A DNA stretch of 64,000 bases from SFLA01 sp045595785. Lineage in GTDB: Bacteria; Bacillota; Clostridia; Oscillospirales; CAG-382. Position 1 is the stretch's first letter; each line of letters opens with the position of its first letter. The stretch spans positions 1 to 64,000 of the forward strand of contig JAZOBE010000006.1 of assembly GCA_045595785.1 (NCBI GenBank), read 5' to 3'. The position numbers and the translations under genes are program-made. The notes beneath the pieces are model-generated. The model worked only from the letters and a program-made list of their open reading frames with translations, did no database searches and was not told the origin of the DNA. Shown piece by piece: positions 8,611-16,504 of this stretch.

Positions 8611-9666
8611 TTAGTCAAGAACGATTTCCTTGCCGCTCTCGGAAGAATCATACATAGCCTGCATCATCTTAGCGGTAACAGCAACGGTATCGATATGGGA
8701 AGGAAGCTTCTCACCGGTGTGGATACACTCGATAAAGCGGTCAATTTCCTTCTGGAAGTGAGGCTCATCCTTATACTTGGGCTTGAAGGAGCAGAGAGAG
8801 CCGCAGGAGGTGGTGTAAACGGTAAAGTCACCGCCGTAGTTAAGACGGATACCTGCCTTGGTGCCGATGAAGTCGATATAGCTTTCACCAACGCCGATGT
8901 TCTGAGCCCATGCGCCGTTAAAGGAGATAGAGGGACCGGATGTACGAACAAAGCCGGAAACCAGATCGTCTACGTCATAAGTGCCGTTAACGTCCTTGGT
9001 GTCCTCAGCCCACATGCCTTCGTATACGTAGTTGGGCATATCAACACCCAGCTTGGAGTATGCGTTGCAGGTAACGGTCTTGGGAGTGGGGTCGCCGGTG
9101 CAGTACATAACGATATCAAGATAATGTACGCCCCAGTCGATAAGTACGCCGCCGCCGGAGATAGCCTTGGTGGTGAATGCGCCGCCAAGTCCGGGGATGG
9201 AACGGTGAGAACGGAAGCTTACGTATACGTGGTATACTTCGCCCAGGTCGCCGCGCTGAATAAGCTCACGAACCTTGTTTACTGCGGAGTTAAAACGGTT
9301 AACTACGCCTATGTTAAGAACCTTGCCGGTCTCGTGCTGTGCCTTCTGCATCTCAAGAGCCTCTGCATAGGTTCTTGCAGCGGGCTTCTCGCACAGAACG
9401 TGCTTGCCTGCGTGAAGTGCATCAATAGCAATGCGGGAATGCTCTCTGTTAGGAGTACAGATAGAAACTGCCTCAACTTCAGGGTCAGCGAGAACATCGT
9501 GATAATCAAGAACTGCGGTGCCGCATCCGTACTTCTCTACACAAGCTTCAGCCTTGTGAAGCAAAATGTCACAGAAATACTTGATCTCCGCTTCGGGATT
9601 CTTCATATAAGAAGGGATGTGTGCGCTGTTTGCTATAGTACCACAGCCGATAATAGCAATTTTCAT
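8611..9666 (-). CDS. Gfo/Idh/MocA family oxidoreductase
   Basis: 351 residues, the normal family length. The N-terminal Rossmann fold has GCGTIA (residues 7-12) for NAD(P). The conserved CEKPAAR motif carries Lys94, and the C-terminal sheet domain contains DWGVHYLD with the catalytic-region histidine. Such enzymes oxidise or reduce sugars, inositols or sugar derivatives in the cytoplasm; the substrate cannot be read from the sequence. The start has an AGGAAAAG site just upstream. It is divergent from the solute-binding lipoprotein at 9821, which hints at a shared carbohydrate substrate. Confidence 0.88.
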   Translation of the reverse strand: MKIAIIGCGTIANSAHIPSYMKNPEAEIKYFCDILLHKAEACVEKYGCGTAVLDYHDVLADPEVEAVSICTPNREHSRIAIDALHAGKHVLCEKPAARTYAEALEMQKAQHETGKVLNIGVVNRFNSAVNKVRELIQRGDLGEVYHVYVSFRSHRSIPGLGGAFTTKAISGGGVLIDWGVHYLDIVMYCTGDPTPKTVTCNAYSKLGVDMPNYVYEGMWAEDTKDVNGTYDVDDLVSGFVRTSGPSISFNGAWAQNIGVGESYIDFIGTKAGIRLNYGGDFTVYTTSCGSLCSFKPKYKDEPHFQKEIDRFIECIHTGEKLPSHIDTVAVTAKMMQAMYDSSESGKEIVLD

Positions 9667-9753
9667 TATACTTTTCCTCCGAAAAAATATTTGGTTTCTG
9701 TTTTGGATTGTACCACATTAAAAACCGATTATCAATAGATTTTTATAAAAAAC

Positions 9754-9782
9754 TTGATTTTTTGTTCAAACCATAATATAAT
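9754..9782 (+). promoter_or_regulatory. Predicted promoter of the solute-binding lipoprotein gene
   Basis: TTGATT (9754-9759), a 17-base spacer and TATAAT (9777-9782), followed by an AAGGAG site before the start at 9821. Confidence 0.65.
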
Positions 9783-9820
9783 TAGAGAGTAAATAAAAAA
9801 CATCAAGGAGAAGACACAAA

Positions 9821-11275
9821 ATGAAAAGATTTTTTGCGATCCTGCTTATGCTTTTGCTGGTTTCCGCTTCTCTCGTCGCTTGTAACGGTGACGTCAGCGG
9901 TGATAACAATGCTTCCGGCGGAAACGCAAGCGACGTTTCCTATGGCGAGGTTGATTTTGATGACCGCGAGAACGTAAAGGATTCTCTGCCCGAAAAGGAT
10001 TGGGGCGGCAGAACCTTCACCATTCTTCAGAGAACTGAGTTCAAGTATGAGTTCGGTGTTGAGGAAACCGGCGTTTCCACCGTTAACGACCTTATCTATG
10101 AGCGTGACGCTCTTGTTGAAGAAAGATTCAACGTTGAGATAAAGGCGCTTAATATTGACGGCGCTTGGGGCGTTCATGAGGACTTTATCAACTACGTGCG
10201 TGACAGTATTGCTACCGGTAATATCGAATACGATATTATCGCAGGTTATGCGGCTGTTATCCCCACTCTGGTTGCAGACGGCGTGTTTGTTGACTGGAAT
10301 ACCGTTCCTTACGTAGATCTTGAGAGAGAATGGTGGTCTCAGGACCTTATCGAGGAGCTTACCATCAACGATAAGCTTTATCTGCTTTCCGGTGATATTT
10401 CCCTTATGTTCTGGGAAAATATGCAGGGTATGTTCTTTAACAAGACCATGGCTGAAAACGCAGGCATCGAAAACCTTTATGACGTTGTTCGTGACGGCGA
10501 GTGGACCTTTGACAAGATGATGGAGGTTATCAAGCAGGCTCACGTCAGCGATGATAATCTTGAAACCAGAACCTACGGTTATACCTCTGCGCTTACCACT
10601 CAGGTTGACGTTTATCTTGACGCGTTCGATATCCCCGTAACCACCAAGGACGCCAGCGGTATGCCTCAGTTCACCGTTAACCAGGAAAAAACATATAACG
10701 CTTTGGATATGATATACGATCTCCTTTGCGCCAGCGATTATTTCTATAAGGCTGAGCTTAAGGACGACAGCGTAGAATTCTTCGGACAGAACCGCGCACT
10801 CTTCCTTCCCGCACCCTTAGGTAAGGGCAGCGTGCTTAACAGCTATGAGTGTAACTATGGCATTCTTCCCATGCCTAAGTATGATGCTGAGCAGGAAATG
10901 TATCACTCCACCTGTGAGGATGCATATTCTCTTATGGCAATTCCCATACTCAGAGACGGCGACCTTGAGTTTATCGGTATGATGACCGAGGCGCTCTGTG
11001 CGCAGAGCTACCGCAGCGTTGTTCCCGAGTGGTACACCGTTATCCTCCAGAACCGCTACACCAAGGACGATGATTCCATCGAAATGATCGAGACTATCCG
11101 TGAGGGTATTCTTTGTAACTTCGGTTATATCTATTCTCTCGCTCTTGATTGGCCCGCACATCAGCTTAACATCTGCATAAACAACAACTCCAACGATTTC
11201 GCATCTCTCTGGGAATCCAAGCAGAACACCTTTGAGAACAACCTTGAGGACTGCATGGAGTCTTACTTCGATTAA
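9821..11275 (+). CDS. Extracellular solute-binding lipoprotein (ABC-type)
   Basis: 484 residues. A lipoprotein signal peptide ends in LVAC with the lipidated Cys21, followed by a Gly/Asn/Ser-rich spacer. The rest fits the family 1 (sugar-type) solute-binding fold: 'DWGGRTFTILQR' first strand, 'RDALVEERFNVEI', a hinge region around 'DIIAGY' and aromatic-rich segments. It should bind a carbohydrate outside the membrane and deliver it to an ABC permease. No permease or ATPase is next to it; the nearest transporter starts at 17302. It ends at a strong terminator, so it is an orphan binding protein. Its paralogue is the gene at 13691. Confidence 0.82.
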   Translation: MKRFFAILLMLLLVSASLVACNGDVSGDNNASGGNASDVSYGEVDFDDRENVKDSLPEKDWGGRTFTILQRTEFKYEFGVEETGVSTVNDLIYERDALVEERFNVEIKALNIDGAWGVHEDFINYVRDSIATGNIEYDIIAGYAAVIPTLVADGVFVDWNTVPYVDLEREWWSQDLIEELTINDKLYLLSGDISLMFWENMQGMFFNKTMAENAGIENLYDVVRDGEWTFDKMMEVIKQAHVSDDNLETRTYGYTSALTTQVDVYLDAFDIPVTTKDASGMPQFTVNQEKTYNALDMIYDLLCASDYFYKAELKDDSVEFFGQNRALFLPAPLGKGSVLNSYECNYGILPMPKYDAEQEMYHSTCEDAYSLMAIPILRDGDLEFIGMMTEALCAQSYRSVVPEWYTVILQNRYTKDDDSIEMIETIREGILCNFGYIYSLALDWPAHQLNICINNNSNDFASLWESKQNTFENNLEDCMESYFD

Positions 11276-11289
11276 TATAAACAAACAAC

Positions 11290-11316
11290 AAAAGCCCGCG
11301 TAATGCGGGCTTTTCT
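11290..11316 (+). terminator. Terminator after the solute-binding gene
   Basis: Stem AAAAGCCCGC / GCGGGCTTTT with loop GTAAT, then TCTTTG. It lies between convergent genes and can serve both. Confidence 0.88.
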
Positions 11317-11323
11317 TTGCTTT

Positions 11324-12184
11324 TTATTTTATGTCTTGTATTACCTGCTCCGGCTTTTGGTCAAGTATTTCGGGATTTGTCATAAGCACACGCATATATT
11401 TGAGTGCGGATGCGAAATAGTGTCCGTCGCAAATACGCTCGTCGGTAACCACACAGTAATCCACGTACTTTCTGTTGACGGGAGTGCCGCTCTTATCCAA
11501 TTCCACAACGCTTCTCTTTGCGCCGAATGCAATAAACAACGGTGCGTTACCGAAGTTGTATATGTGGTGGTAGATGGGCGGAATACCCAAAGAGCCCATA
11601 GAGGTTATTATCATCGACCCGTGGAAGGGTGACAGCTTGGATAAAAATCTGGGCAGCATACGGTGGTAATCCATCCACTTAAGCAGGGCTACAACCATTC
11701 TCAGCAATGGACGGGGGATATACGTGAGTATCTTCGCCGTGTCGTCAAAGCTTGTGTCCGACGTGCGGGCTTTTTCTATCTCGCTGTTTATGATGTTGAA
11801 CACGTCCTCTGCCGTTGCGTCTGCGGGAAACTCCATTTTAAGACAGGTGTCCGGCTCGTCAAGGCGAAGCTCTTTTTTGATGGTCAACGCCACCTCAATA
11901 TTGTTACGGGCGTATACGCGCTGACCTCTTATAAATCGGTTTATACCCGGCTTCTGGGAAACGGTGCGGACGTATGCGGCAATGATAAGATGCATCATGC
12001 CGAATCCCTTTAAGCCTTCTTTTCTCTTTTTGAATATATAATCGTCTGCCGCGCTTGTTTCAAAGCTGTCGCGTATCTGGTTGCAGGCGTCGTTCCTCTC
12101 GGGCATAATAAAGGGCATGACTTTTGTCATGGGGGAAACGGTCTTTAACCGTCTGCCTTCCTGCCAGGAGTGTTTAATTTCCAT
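11324..12184 (-). CDS. Stand-alone 2-oxoacid dehydrogenase E2-type acyltransferase domain protein with altered active-site motif
   Basis: 286 residues from the ATG at 12184, which has an AGAGAGGAT site; a longer frame upstream has no ribosome site. The whole length matches the catalytic (CAT-like) domain of dihydrolipoamide acyltransferases, including 'MHLIIAAYVRTV', 'SMGSLGIPPIYHHIYNFG' and the final helix region. There is no lipoyl or subunit-binding domain. The catalytic motif, normally (D/H)HRxxDG, reads DERICDG, so the active-site histidine is replaced by Glu while the DG is kept. No E1 or E3 genes are near. It may be a divergent acyltransferase or a non-catalytic relative. Confidence 0.75.
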   Translation of the reverse strand: MEIKHSWQEGRRLKTVSPMTKVMPFIMPERNDACNQIRDSFETSAADDYIFKKRKEGLKGFGMMHLIIAAYVRTVSQKPGINRFIRGQRVYARNNIEVALTIKKELRLDEPDTCLKMEFPADATAEDVFNIINSEIEKARTSDTSFDDTAKILTYIPRPLLRMVVALLKWMDYHRMLPRFLSKLSPFHGSMIITSMGSLGIPPIYHHIYNFGNAPLFIAFGAKRSVVELDKSGTPVNRKYVDYCVVTDERICDGHYFASALKYMRVLMTNPEILDQKPEQVIQDIK

Positions 12185-12230
12185 AAAAATATCCTCTCTT
12201 TTTGTTTGTGGGGGGGATGTCTTTTTATAT

Positions 12231-12259
12231 ATTATAACGGCATATCGTAAAAAAGTCAA
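12231..12259 (-). promoter_or_regulatory. Predicted promoter of the E2-like gene
   Basis: On the minus strand TTGACT (12259-12254), a 17-base spacer and TATAAT (12236-12231). Confidence 0.7.
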
Positions 12260-12280
12260 CAACTACCCAACAGTAGGCAA

Positions 12281-12313
12281 AAAACATCTCCCCGAGACAA
12301 CCTCTCGGGGAGA
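12281..12313 (-). terminator. Terminator of lipoprotein B; same hairpin as after protein A
   Basis: Stem TCTCCCCGAGA / TCTCGGGGAGA (minus-strand reading) with loop GGTTG, then a run of Ts. Core and loop are identical to the terminator at 4741-4778. Confidence 0.88.
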
Positions 12314-12330
12314 AAAAGTTCAAACGCGGG

Positions 12331-13299
12331 TTAGTTGGATGTGTCGGAGTATACTTTTCCGTTTGACACAAACAATGTGCAAACAAAACCATATCTTCCA
12401 TCGCCGCCTTCACCTGTTTTGTACTTTACATCAAGGTTGGCAGTAACTTGAACCTGTATTTCGGAGTTTCTGTATACAAGTGTTTTGTTGCTAATGGTTA
12501 TGTCTTCAAGAGAATAGCCTCTAACCATTGCATTGTTCAAAAACCTCTTTGCGCTTTCGTCTATTTTTTCACTGTCAAAATCAGCGCCACTCCAATTTAT
12601 ACCGGAATCATAGTAATAAAAAATGTCAATATCTCCGTTCGGTTCACAGAAAATCTGTAACTTATCCGATGTTGCAAATTCATTACTGCATTTTCGAAAC
12701 ACAACCCTATAAGACGTTACCCTTTCCGTATCGTCCTTTGGCAGACCAAATCCTTCCCTTGTCTCACCACCGCTGCCGTTTTCTGACGACACAATAAAGT
12801 GTGTCTCACACTTATACTCATATTCATCAAGAATTTCCAAATCTATGTAAGCAGATATGTAATCTTTAATATGAGCAATGAGCGCCTGCTCTGTCAGCTC
12901 ATTTCCCTGAAAAGGGCACAACACGCCATCGCCCGGCGAGACTATGGAAAAGTTGTTGTTGTCTGTTCTTGTTCTGTATTCCACACTGCCGTCTTTGCTT
13001 TTGTAATACCGTTTTTCGCCTTGGGCATAGTGTTTTATTGACGTTAGATCTGCAGTTAACTCGCATTTGCCAATGTTGAAGGTTGTTTCAACGGGAGGGT
13101 TCAATTCCTCTGTATACGGTTCAAACTTTTCACCTTCTCCGCTTTCTTCGCTTTCAGGGTAAGTTGTATACTTCTCTTTGAACATATCGGATTTGGTTCC
13201 GCGCGAAAATTCGACTTTATAGTCGTTTGCATCTGACGCTCCGCACGAAGACAGCACAATCATACAAAAAAGCAATATAAAAATAATTGTTTTTTTCAT
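12331..13299 (-). CDS. Lipoprotein of unknown function (orphan lipoprotein B)
   Basis: 322 residues with a lipoprotein signal peptide (MKKTIIF to VLSSC, lipid Cys19), followed by an acidic Ser/Glu spacer to about residue 65. The remainder is a soluble, Tyr- and Lys-rich beta-type domain I do not recognise. It contains no obvious catalytic motif and only scattered cysteines (about 79, 133, 165, 202, 219). An AGGAGAAAAG ribosome site supports the start. The gene uses module B upstream and ends at the hairpin also found after protein A, although A and B share no visible protein similarity. Its codon use is more A/T-rich than in adjacent metabolic genes. Confidence 0.75.
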   Translation of the reverse strand: MKKTIIFILLFCMIVLSSCGASDANDYKVEFSRGTKSDMFKEKYTTYPESEESGEGEKFEPYTEELNPPVETTFNIGKCELTADLTSIKHYAQGEKRYYKSKDGSVEYRTRTDNNNFSIVSPGDGVLCPFQGNELTEQALIAHIKDYISAYIDLEILDEYEYKCETHFIVSSENGSGGETREGFGLPKDDTERVTSYRVVFRKCSNEFATSDKLQIFCEPNGDIDIFYYYDSGINWSGADFDSEKIDESAKRFLNNAMVRGYSLEDITISNKTLVYRNSEIQVQVTANLDVKYKTGEGGDGRYGFVCTLFVSNGKVYSDTSN

Positions 13300-13355
13300 T
13301 ATACTTTTCTCCTTTGTTTTTTGACTTTCGTTTGCGGTATACCCAAAAAAGGGTG

Positions 13356-13415
13356 TTAATTGCGCAAGAGCAGAGGATAATCAAAGGGGATAACAAGTAT
13401 AGTTTTGTTTTTCAT
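13356..13415 (-). other. Possible 19-codon leader ORF or gene remnant between module B and lipoprotein B
   Basis: Between module B and gene B (13300-13463) the minus strand encodes MKNKTILVIPFDYPLLLRN, starting at 13415 with an ACGGAG site 11 bases upstream. A second reading frame, one base out of phase, continues as a hydrophobic stretch followed by VYRKRKSKNKGEK, like the tail of a membrane protein. This could be a decayed small membrane-protein gene or an upstream ORF affecting gene B. Nothing else is recognisable in this stretch. Confidence 0.3.
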
Positions 13416-13463
13416 AAAAGTTAACTCCGTTTCAACAGATAAGAGCAATTTTTGCCCCGTCAC

Positions 13464-13560
13464 TATATAAATGTCTGAAAACGGGGAAATGTCTATAAAT
13501 TTTTTTATTTACAATAATATATTACCATATGCTTCCTTGGGTGTCAATTAACAAATTGTA
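13464..13560 (-). promoter_or_regulatory. Regulatory module, copy B: promoter and direct-repeat leader
   Basis: On the minus strand: TTTACAATTTG, -35 TTGACA (13547-13542), 17-base spacer, -10 TAATAT (13524-13519), TGTAAA, then two AGACATTT sites (13494-13487 and 13476-13469) separated by CCCCGTTTTC. Unlike copies A, C and D, no CCCGTGATA hairpin precedes it; instead the palindrome GCGCTTTGCAAAGCGC lies at 13581-13596. A CCCCGT...ACGGGG pairing around the second site is possible only in this copy. Confidence 0.78.
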
Positions 13561-13615
13561 AACAGGTGTAAGCAGGGCAGCGCTTTGCAAAGCGCAAAAA
13601 GTCCCAAACCGACTC

Positions 13616-13645
13616 TTGACTTTTGTGCGGGAATGGTAGTATAAT
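13616..13645 (+). promoter_or_regulatory. Predicted promoter of the second solute-binding lipoprotein gene
   Basis: TTGACT (13616-13621), an 18-base spacer and TATAAT (13640-13645), 46 bases before the start. It diverges from module B. Confidence 0.7.
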
Positions 13646-13690
13646 AATTCTGTCCCGATATATATAATAATTCAGGAGGATATAACACTA

Positions 13691-15190
13691 ATGAAAAGAA
13701 CACTGGCTTTAATTATGCTTGTGCTTATGCTTGCCGCCTGCCTCGTTGCTTGTAACGACCCTGCAAACGACGTTTCCAAGGCAGACGTAAGCGAAACCAG
13801 CAAGGACGAATATGTGGCAGACGTACCTGACGTTGACTATAAAGGTGAGTCCATCGTTTTCCTAACCGCAGGCGTTAACCAGACCGCATCTTCCGAAATA
13901 GTTTATAACGAATACGGCGCTGAAGATGAGAATCAGATGGCGGCTGTTGTTAACGATGCACTTCGTGAGAGAATGAACATCGTTGCAGAGCAGATCGGCG
14001 TTACCATTACCGAGCAGTATATTTTTGACGGCAAGCGTTACAACGGTTCTATGATCGAATACATACGCACCGACATTGCCAACGGCGCTCACTCCTTCCA
14101 CGTAGCAGTTCCCTGTCTTTACGACTGTGCTACTCTTGCGGCAGAAGGCATTCTCGTTGACCTTCTCGGCGGCGAGGTTCCTTATCTGGATATGTCCAAG
14201 CCCTGGTGGGATCAGTCCTTTAATGCGGAAATGACCCTTGGCGGCGCACTTTACTTCACCATCGGTGATATCGGTCTTGTCAACAAGGACGCTACTCCCT
14301 GTATCGCCTTCAACAAGGACCTTATCGACGAATACAAGCTTGATAATCCTTATGATCTGGTAGATAATATGGAATGGACTATCGACAAGGTTATCGAAAT
14401 GTCCAAGGCTATCAAGCAGGACATTAACAACGACGGCAAGATCGACTATCAGGATCAGTTCGGCTACGGCGGACAGTACGACGATATGTGGTATATGTTC
14501 TACGGCTCCGGTGAGCGTACCGCTTCCATCGGCGCTGACGGTTGGCCTGAGATCACCGTTTATACCGAGCGTTCCACCGGCGTTATCGAAAATATTCTTG
14601 AGCTTATGCAGAACAAGGATTATTACGTTTGCGCTAACGATTACTTCGGCGTTGCACAGTGGCCCGCAGAATTGGTTACCTCCGCTTTCGTAGAAGGCAG
14701 ATCTATATTCAATCTTTCTGCTGCCGCTACTACCGATTCTTACCGTGAGATGGAAGATGATTTCGGTCTCGTTCCCATTCCTATGTATGACGAAAATCAG
14801 GACAGATACTATTCCATGGTTAACCCCTGGACCAGTAACGCGTTCTGTATTCCTATCGGTCTTGATTCCGATGCACTTGAAATGACCGGTATTACCCTTG
14901 AGGTTATGGGTGCTTTCTCCAAGAAGACCTTGGCTGTTGCTTACTATGACGTTGCGCTTCAGTATCAGAAGACCCGTGATGATGATACCGTAAGAATGCT
15001 TGATATAATCTTTGAATCCCGCGGATGTGATATCGGAATGATCTACAAGTGGGGCGGTATGGATACCATGCTTCACAACCTTATCACCAAGCCCGCAGGC
15101 TCCTTCACCTCTACCTATGATTCTATCAAGGACAAGGCTGAATCCGATATGGATAAGACTATTGATTTCTACAAGAGCCAGATGAAATAA
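13691..15190 (+). CDS. Extracellular solute-binding lipoprotein (ABC-type)
   Basis: 499 residues with a lipoprotein signal (LVAC, lipid Cys21) and a charged spacer rich in Asp, Ser and Lys. The body follows the same plan as the protein at 9821: 'DYKGESIVFL', a helix 'MAAVVNDALRERMNI', 'WDQSFNAEMTLGGALYFTIGD' and 'PYDLVDNMEWTIDKV'. This marks a family 1 carbohydrate-type binding protein. 'DINNDGKIDYQDQFGYG' (about 238-255) resembles a calcium-binding loop (D-x-N-x-D-G-x-I-D). A strong AGGAGG site precedes the start. No permease gene is adjacent; it may use the transporter at 17302-20244 or one elsewhere. Confidence 0.82.
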   Translation: MKRTLALIMLVLMLAACLVACNDPANDVSKADVSETSKDEYVADVPDVDYKGESIVFLTAGVNQTASSEIVYNEYGAEDENQMAAVVNDALRERMNIVAEQIGVTITEQYIFDGKRYNGSMIEYIRTDIANGAHSFHVAVPCLYDCATLAAEGILVDLLGGEVPYLDMSKPWWDQSFNAEMTLGGALYFTIGDIGLVNKDATPCIAFNKDLIDEYKLDNPYDLVDNMEWTIDKVIEMSKAIKQDINNDGKIDYQDQFGYGGQYDDMWYMFYGSGERTASIGADGWPEITVYTERSTGVIENILELMQNKDYYVCANDYFGVAQWPAELVTSAFVEGRSIFNLSAAATTDSYREMEDDFGLVPIPMYDENQDRYYSMVNPWTSNAFCIPIGLDSDALEMTGITLEVMGAFSKKTLAVAYYDVALQYQKTRDDDTVRMLDIIFESRGCDIGMIYKWGGMDTMLHNLITKPAGSFTSTYDSIKDKAESDMDKTIDFYKSQMK

Positions 15191-15202
15191 ACCCTTTATA
15201 AG

Positions 15203-15231
15203 CATCCGCAGAGCCCTCTGCGGATGTTTTA
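15203..15231 (+). terminator. Terminator after the second solute-binding gene
   Basis: Perfect 11-base stem CATCCGCAGAG / CTCTGCGGATG with a 2-base CC loop in the sequence, then TTTT. It is 13 bases past the stop. Confidence 0.85.
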
Positions 15232-15255
15232 TCCCTTAAAGAAAAGAGTGCTTTT

Positions 15256-16365
15256 ATGAACAGAAAATTCCGCCTTTCCGCCGCTTTGGATATAGACGAC
15301 TTGCTTATGGAGTGCGTGCCTTACGCTATCCGTCTTGCAAACGAAAAATATAATTTTGACCCTCCTCTCAGCATTTACGAGGTGGACCGTTGGGGCAAGC
15401 TGGGTACCCGTGCTGACGTTATTTTCGAATTCTTTAACGATCCCGAGTTTTTCCGCACTCAGCCTGTCATTCAAGGTGCAAGGGAGTTTGTAAAAAAGCT
15501 TTCGGAAATGTGTGAGGTGTTCGTGTGCACCTCGGTATATCCCGAGTATATGAGCATCCGCGCACAGCGAGTCATGGAGGAGTTCCCCGAAATTCCTGCT
15601 GACCATATTTATATGGGCTCCCGCAAGGATAAAATAGACGTGGATATTCTGTTTGATGACGGAATGCACAACGTGTTCAGATCCAACGCCGCCTTTCCCA
15701 TACTTATGCGCCGTCCTTGGAACAAGGACGCCACCGGTATGCTGGCTGTAAACACCTATGATGAGTTCTTAAAGCTGGTTGAGGTCATTGCCGACGGTTA
15801 CAATCCTTCCCGCAAGACGGTTTCGCCTTATAAAAACGGGATAGTGGTGCTGGTAGGTCCCTCGGGAAGCGATAAAAGCGGTGTGGCGCAGGAGATATTG
15901 CGCCAGTCCGAGGATTATGAAAAGCTTATAAGCTATACTACCGACTTGTCTGTGGAGATACACGGTGACGATTGGTATCATTATATCTCGGTAGACGAAT
16001 TCCGCCAGCGCCGCGCAAGCGAGGATATGTTTGAATCCACCGTTTACGCAGGACATTACTACGGCTCCTGCCGTTCGGACGTGGAAAAGATACTCGCCAA
16101 GGGAAAGCACGTGCTGACTGTAATGGATATCTGCGGTGCCATGGCGTTAAAGACCCAGTTTTCAAAGGTAATAACCGTGTTTATCAAGCGTGATAAGCGT
16201 ACGCTTCTTGAAAATCTGCTTAACAAGCCCTTGAATAACGAGGAAAAGATAAAGCGGCTTTTGTCTCTTGAGTCCGAGCAGAAGAACGCGGAAATATGCG
16301 ATTACGTTGTTGAGGTTACCGACGTTGCCGCCGCCGCAAAAGAGATAATAAACGGAATAGAATAA
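15256..16365 (+). CDS. Fusion of a HAD 5'(3')-nucleotidase-like domain and a degenerate guanylate-kinase-like domain
   Basis: 369 residues. Residues 1-185 match the HAD 5'(3')-deoxyribonucleotidase type: nucleophile and acid D12-x-D14 (LDIDD), motif II 'VCTS' (about 90-93) and the acidic motif 'ILFDDG' (about 131-136). Residues 195-369 align with guanylate kinase, from the strand 'GIVVLV' through the P-loop to 'VITVFIKR'. The P-loop reads GPSGSDKS (201-208), so the second Walker glycine is Asp206. The GMP-binding arginines of S-x-T-T-R-x-x-R are replaced (S226-Y-T-T-D230-L-S). E260 and Tyr269 of the GMP site survive. The first half probably dephosphorylates nucleotides; the second may only sense or bind one. 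It is a single gene between terminators. Confidence 0.8.
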   Translation: MNRKFRLSAALDIDDLLMECVPYAIRLANEKYNFDPPLSIYEVDRWGKLGTRADVIFEFFNDPEFFRTQPVIQGAREFVKKLSEMCEVFVCTSVYPEYMSIRAQRVMEEFPEIPADHIYMGSRKDKIDVDILFDDGMHNVFRSNAAFPILMRRPWNKDATGMLAVNTYDEFLKLVEVIADGYNPSRKTVSPYKNGIVVLVGPSGSDKSGVAQEILRQSEDYEKLISYTTDLSVEIHGDDWYHYISVDEFRQRRASEDMFESTVYAGHYYGSCRSDVEKILAKGKHVLTVMDICGAMALKTQFSKVITVFIKRDKRTLLENLLNKPLNNEEKIKRLLSLESEQKNAEICDYVVEVTDVAAAAKEIINGIE

Positions 16366-16374
16366 CATAATACC

Positions 16375-16404
16375 GAGCACCCCTCAAAAAGGGTGCTCTT
16401 TTTT
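16375..16404 (+). terminator. Terminator after the nucleotidase fusion gene
   Basis: GAGCACCC / GGGTGCTC stem around TCAAAAA, followed by six Ts. Confidence 0.88.
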
Positions 16405-16425
16405 GTCGAATTTGTGAAAAAACTA

Positions 16426-16454
16426 TGGATTTTTCGTGGTGTGTGTGCTATAAT
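16426..16454 (+). promoter_or_regulatory. Predicted promoter of the RDD gene
   Basis: Perfect TATAAT (16449-16454) with a weak -35 TGGATT (16426-16431) at 17 bases. Confidence 0.5.
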
Positions 16455-16504
16455 TGAAGGTGAATAAGTATGTGTATACTGTGTATAAAGGGAGATGATA
16501 CGGC

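Noticed and set aside
13581..13596. Palindrome GCGCTTTGCAAAGCGC as a terminator
   Set aside because: No T run follows on either strand and no gene ends there; it may be an operator between divergent promoters, but nothing further supports it.
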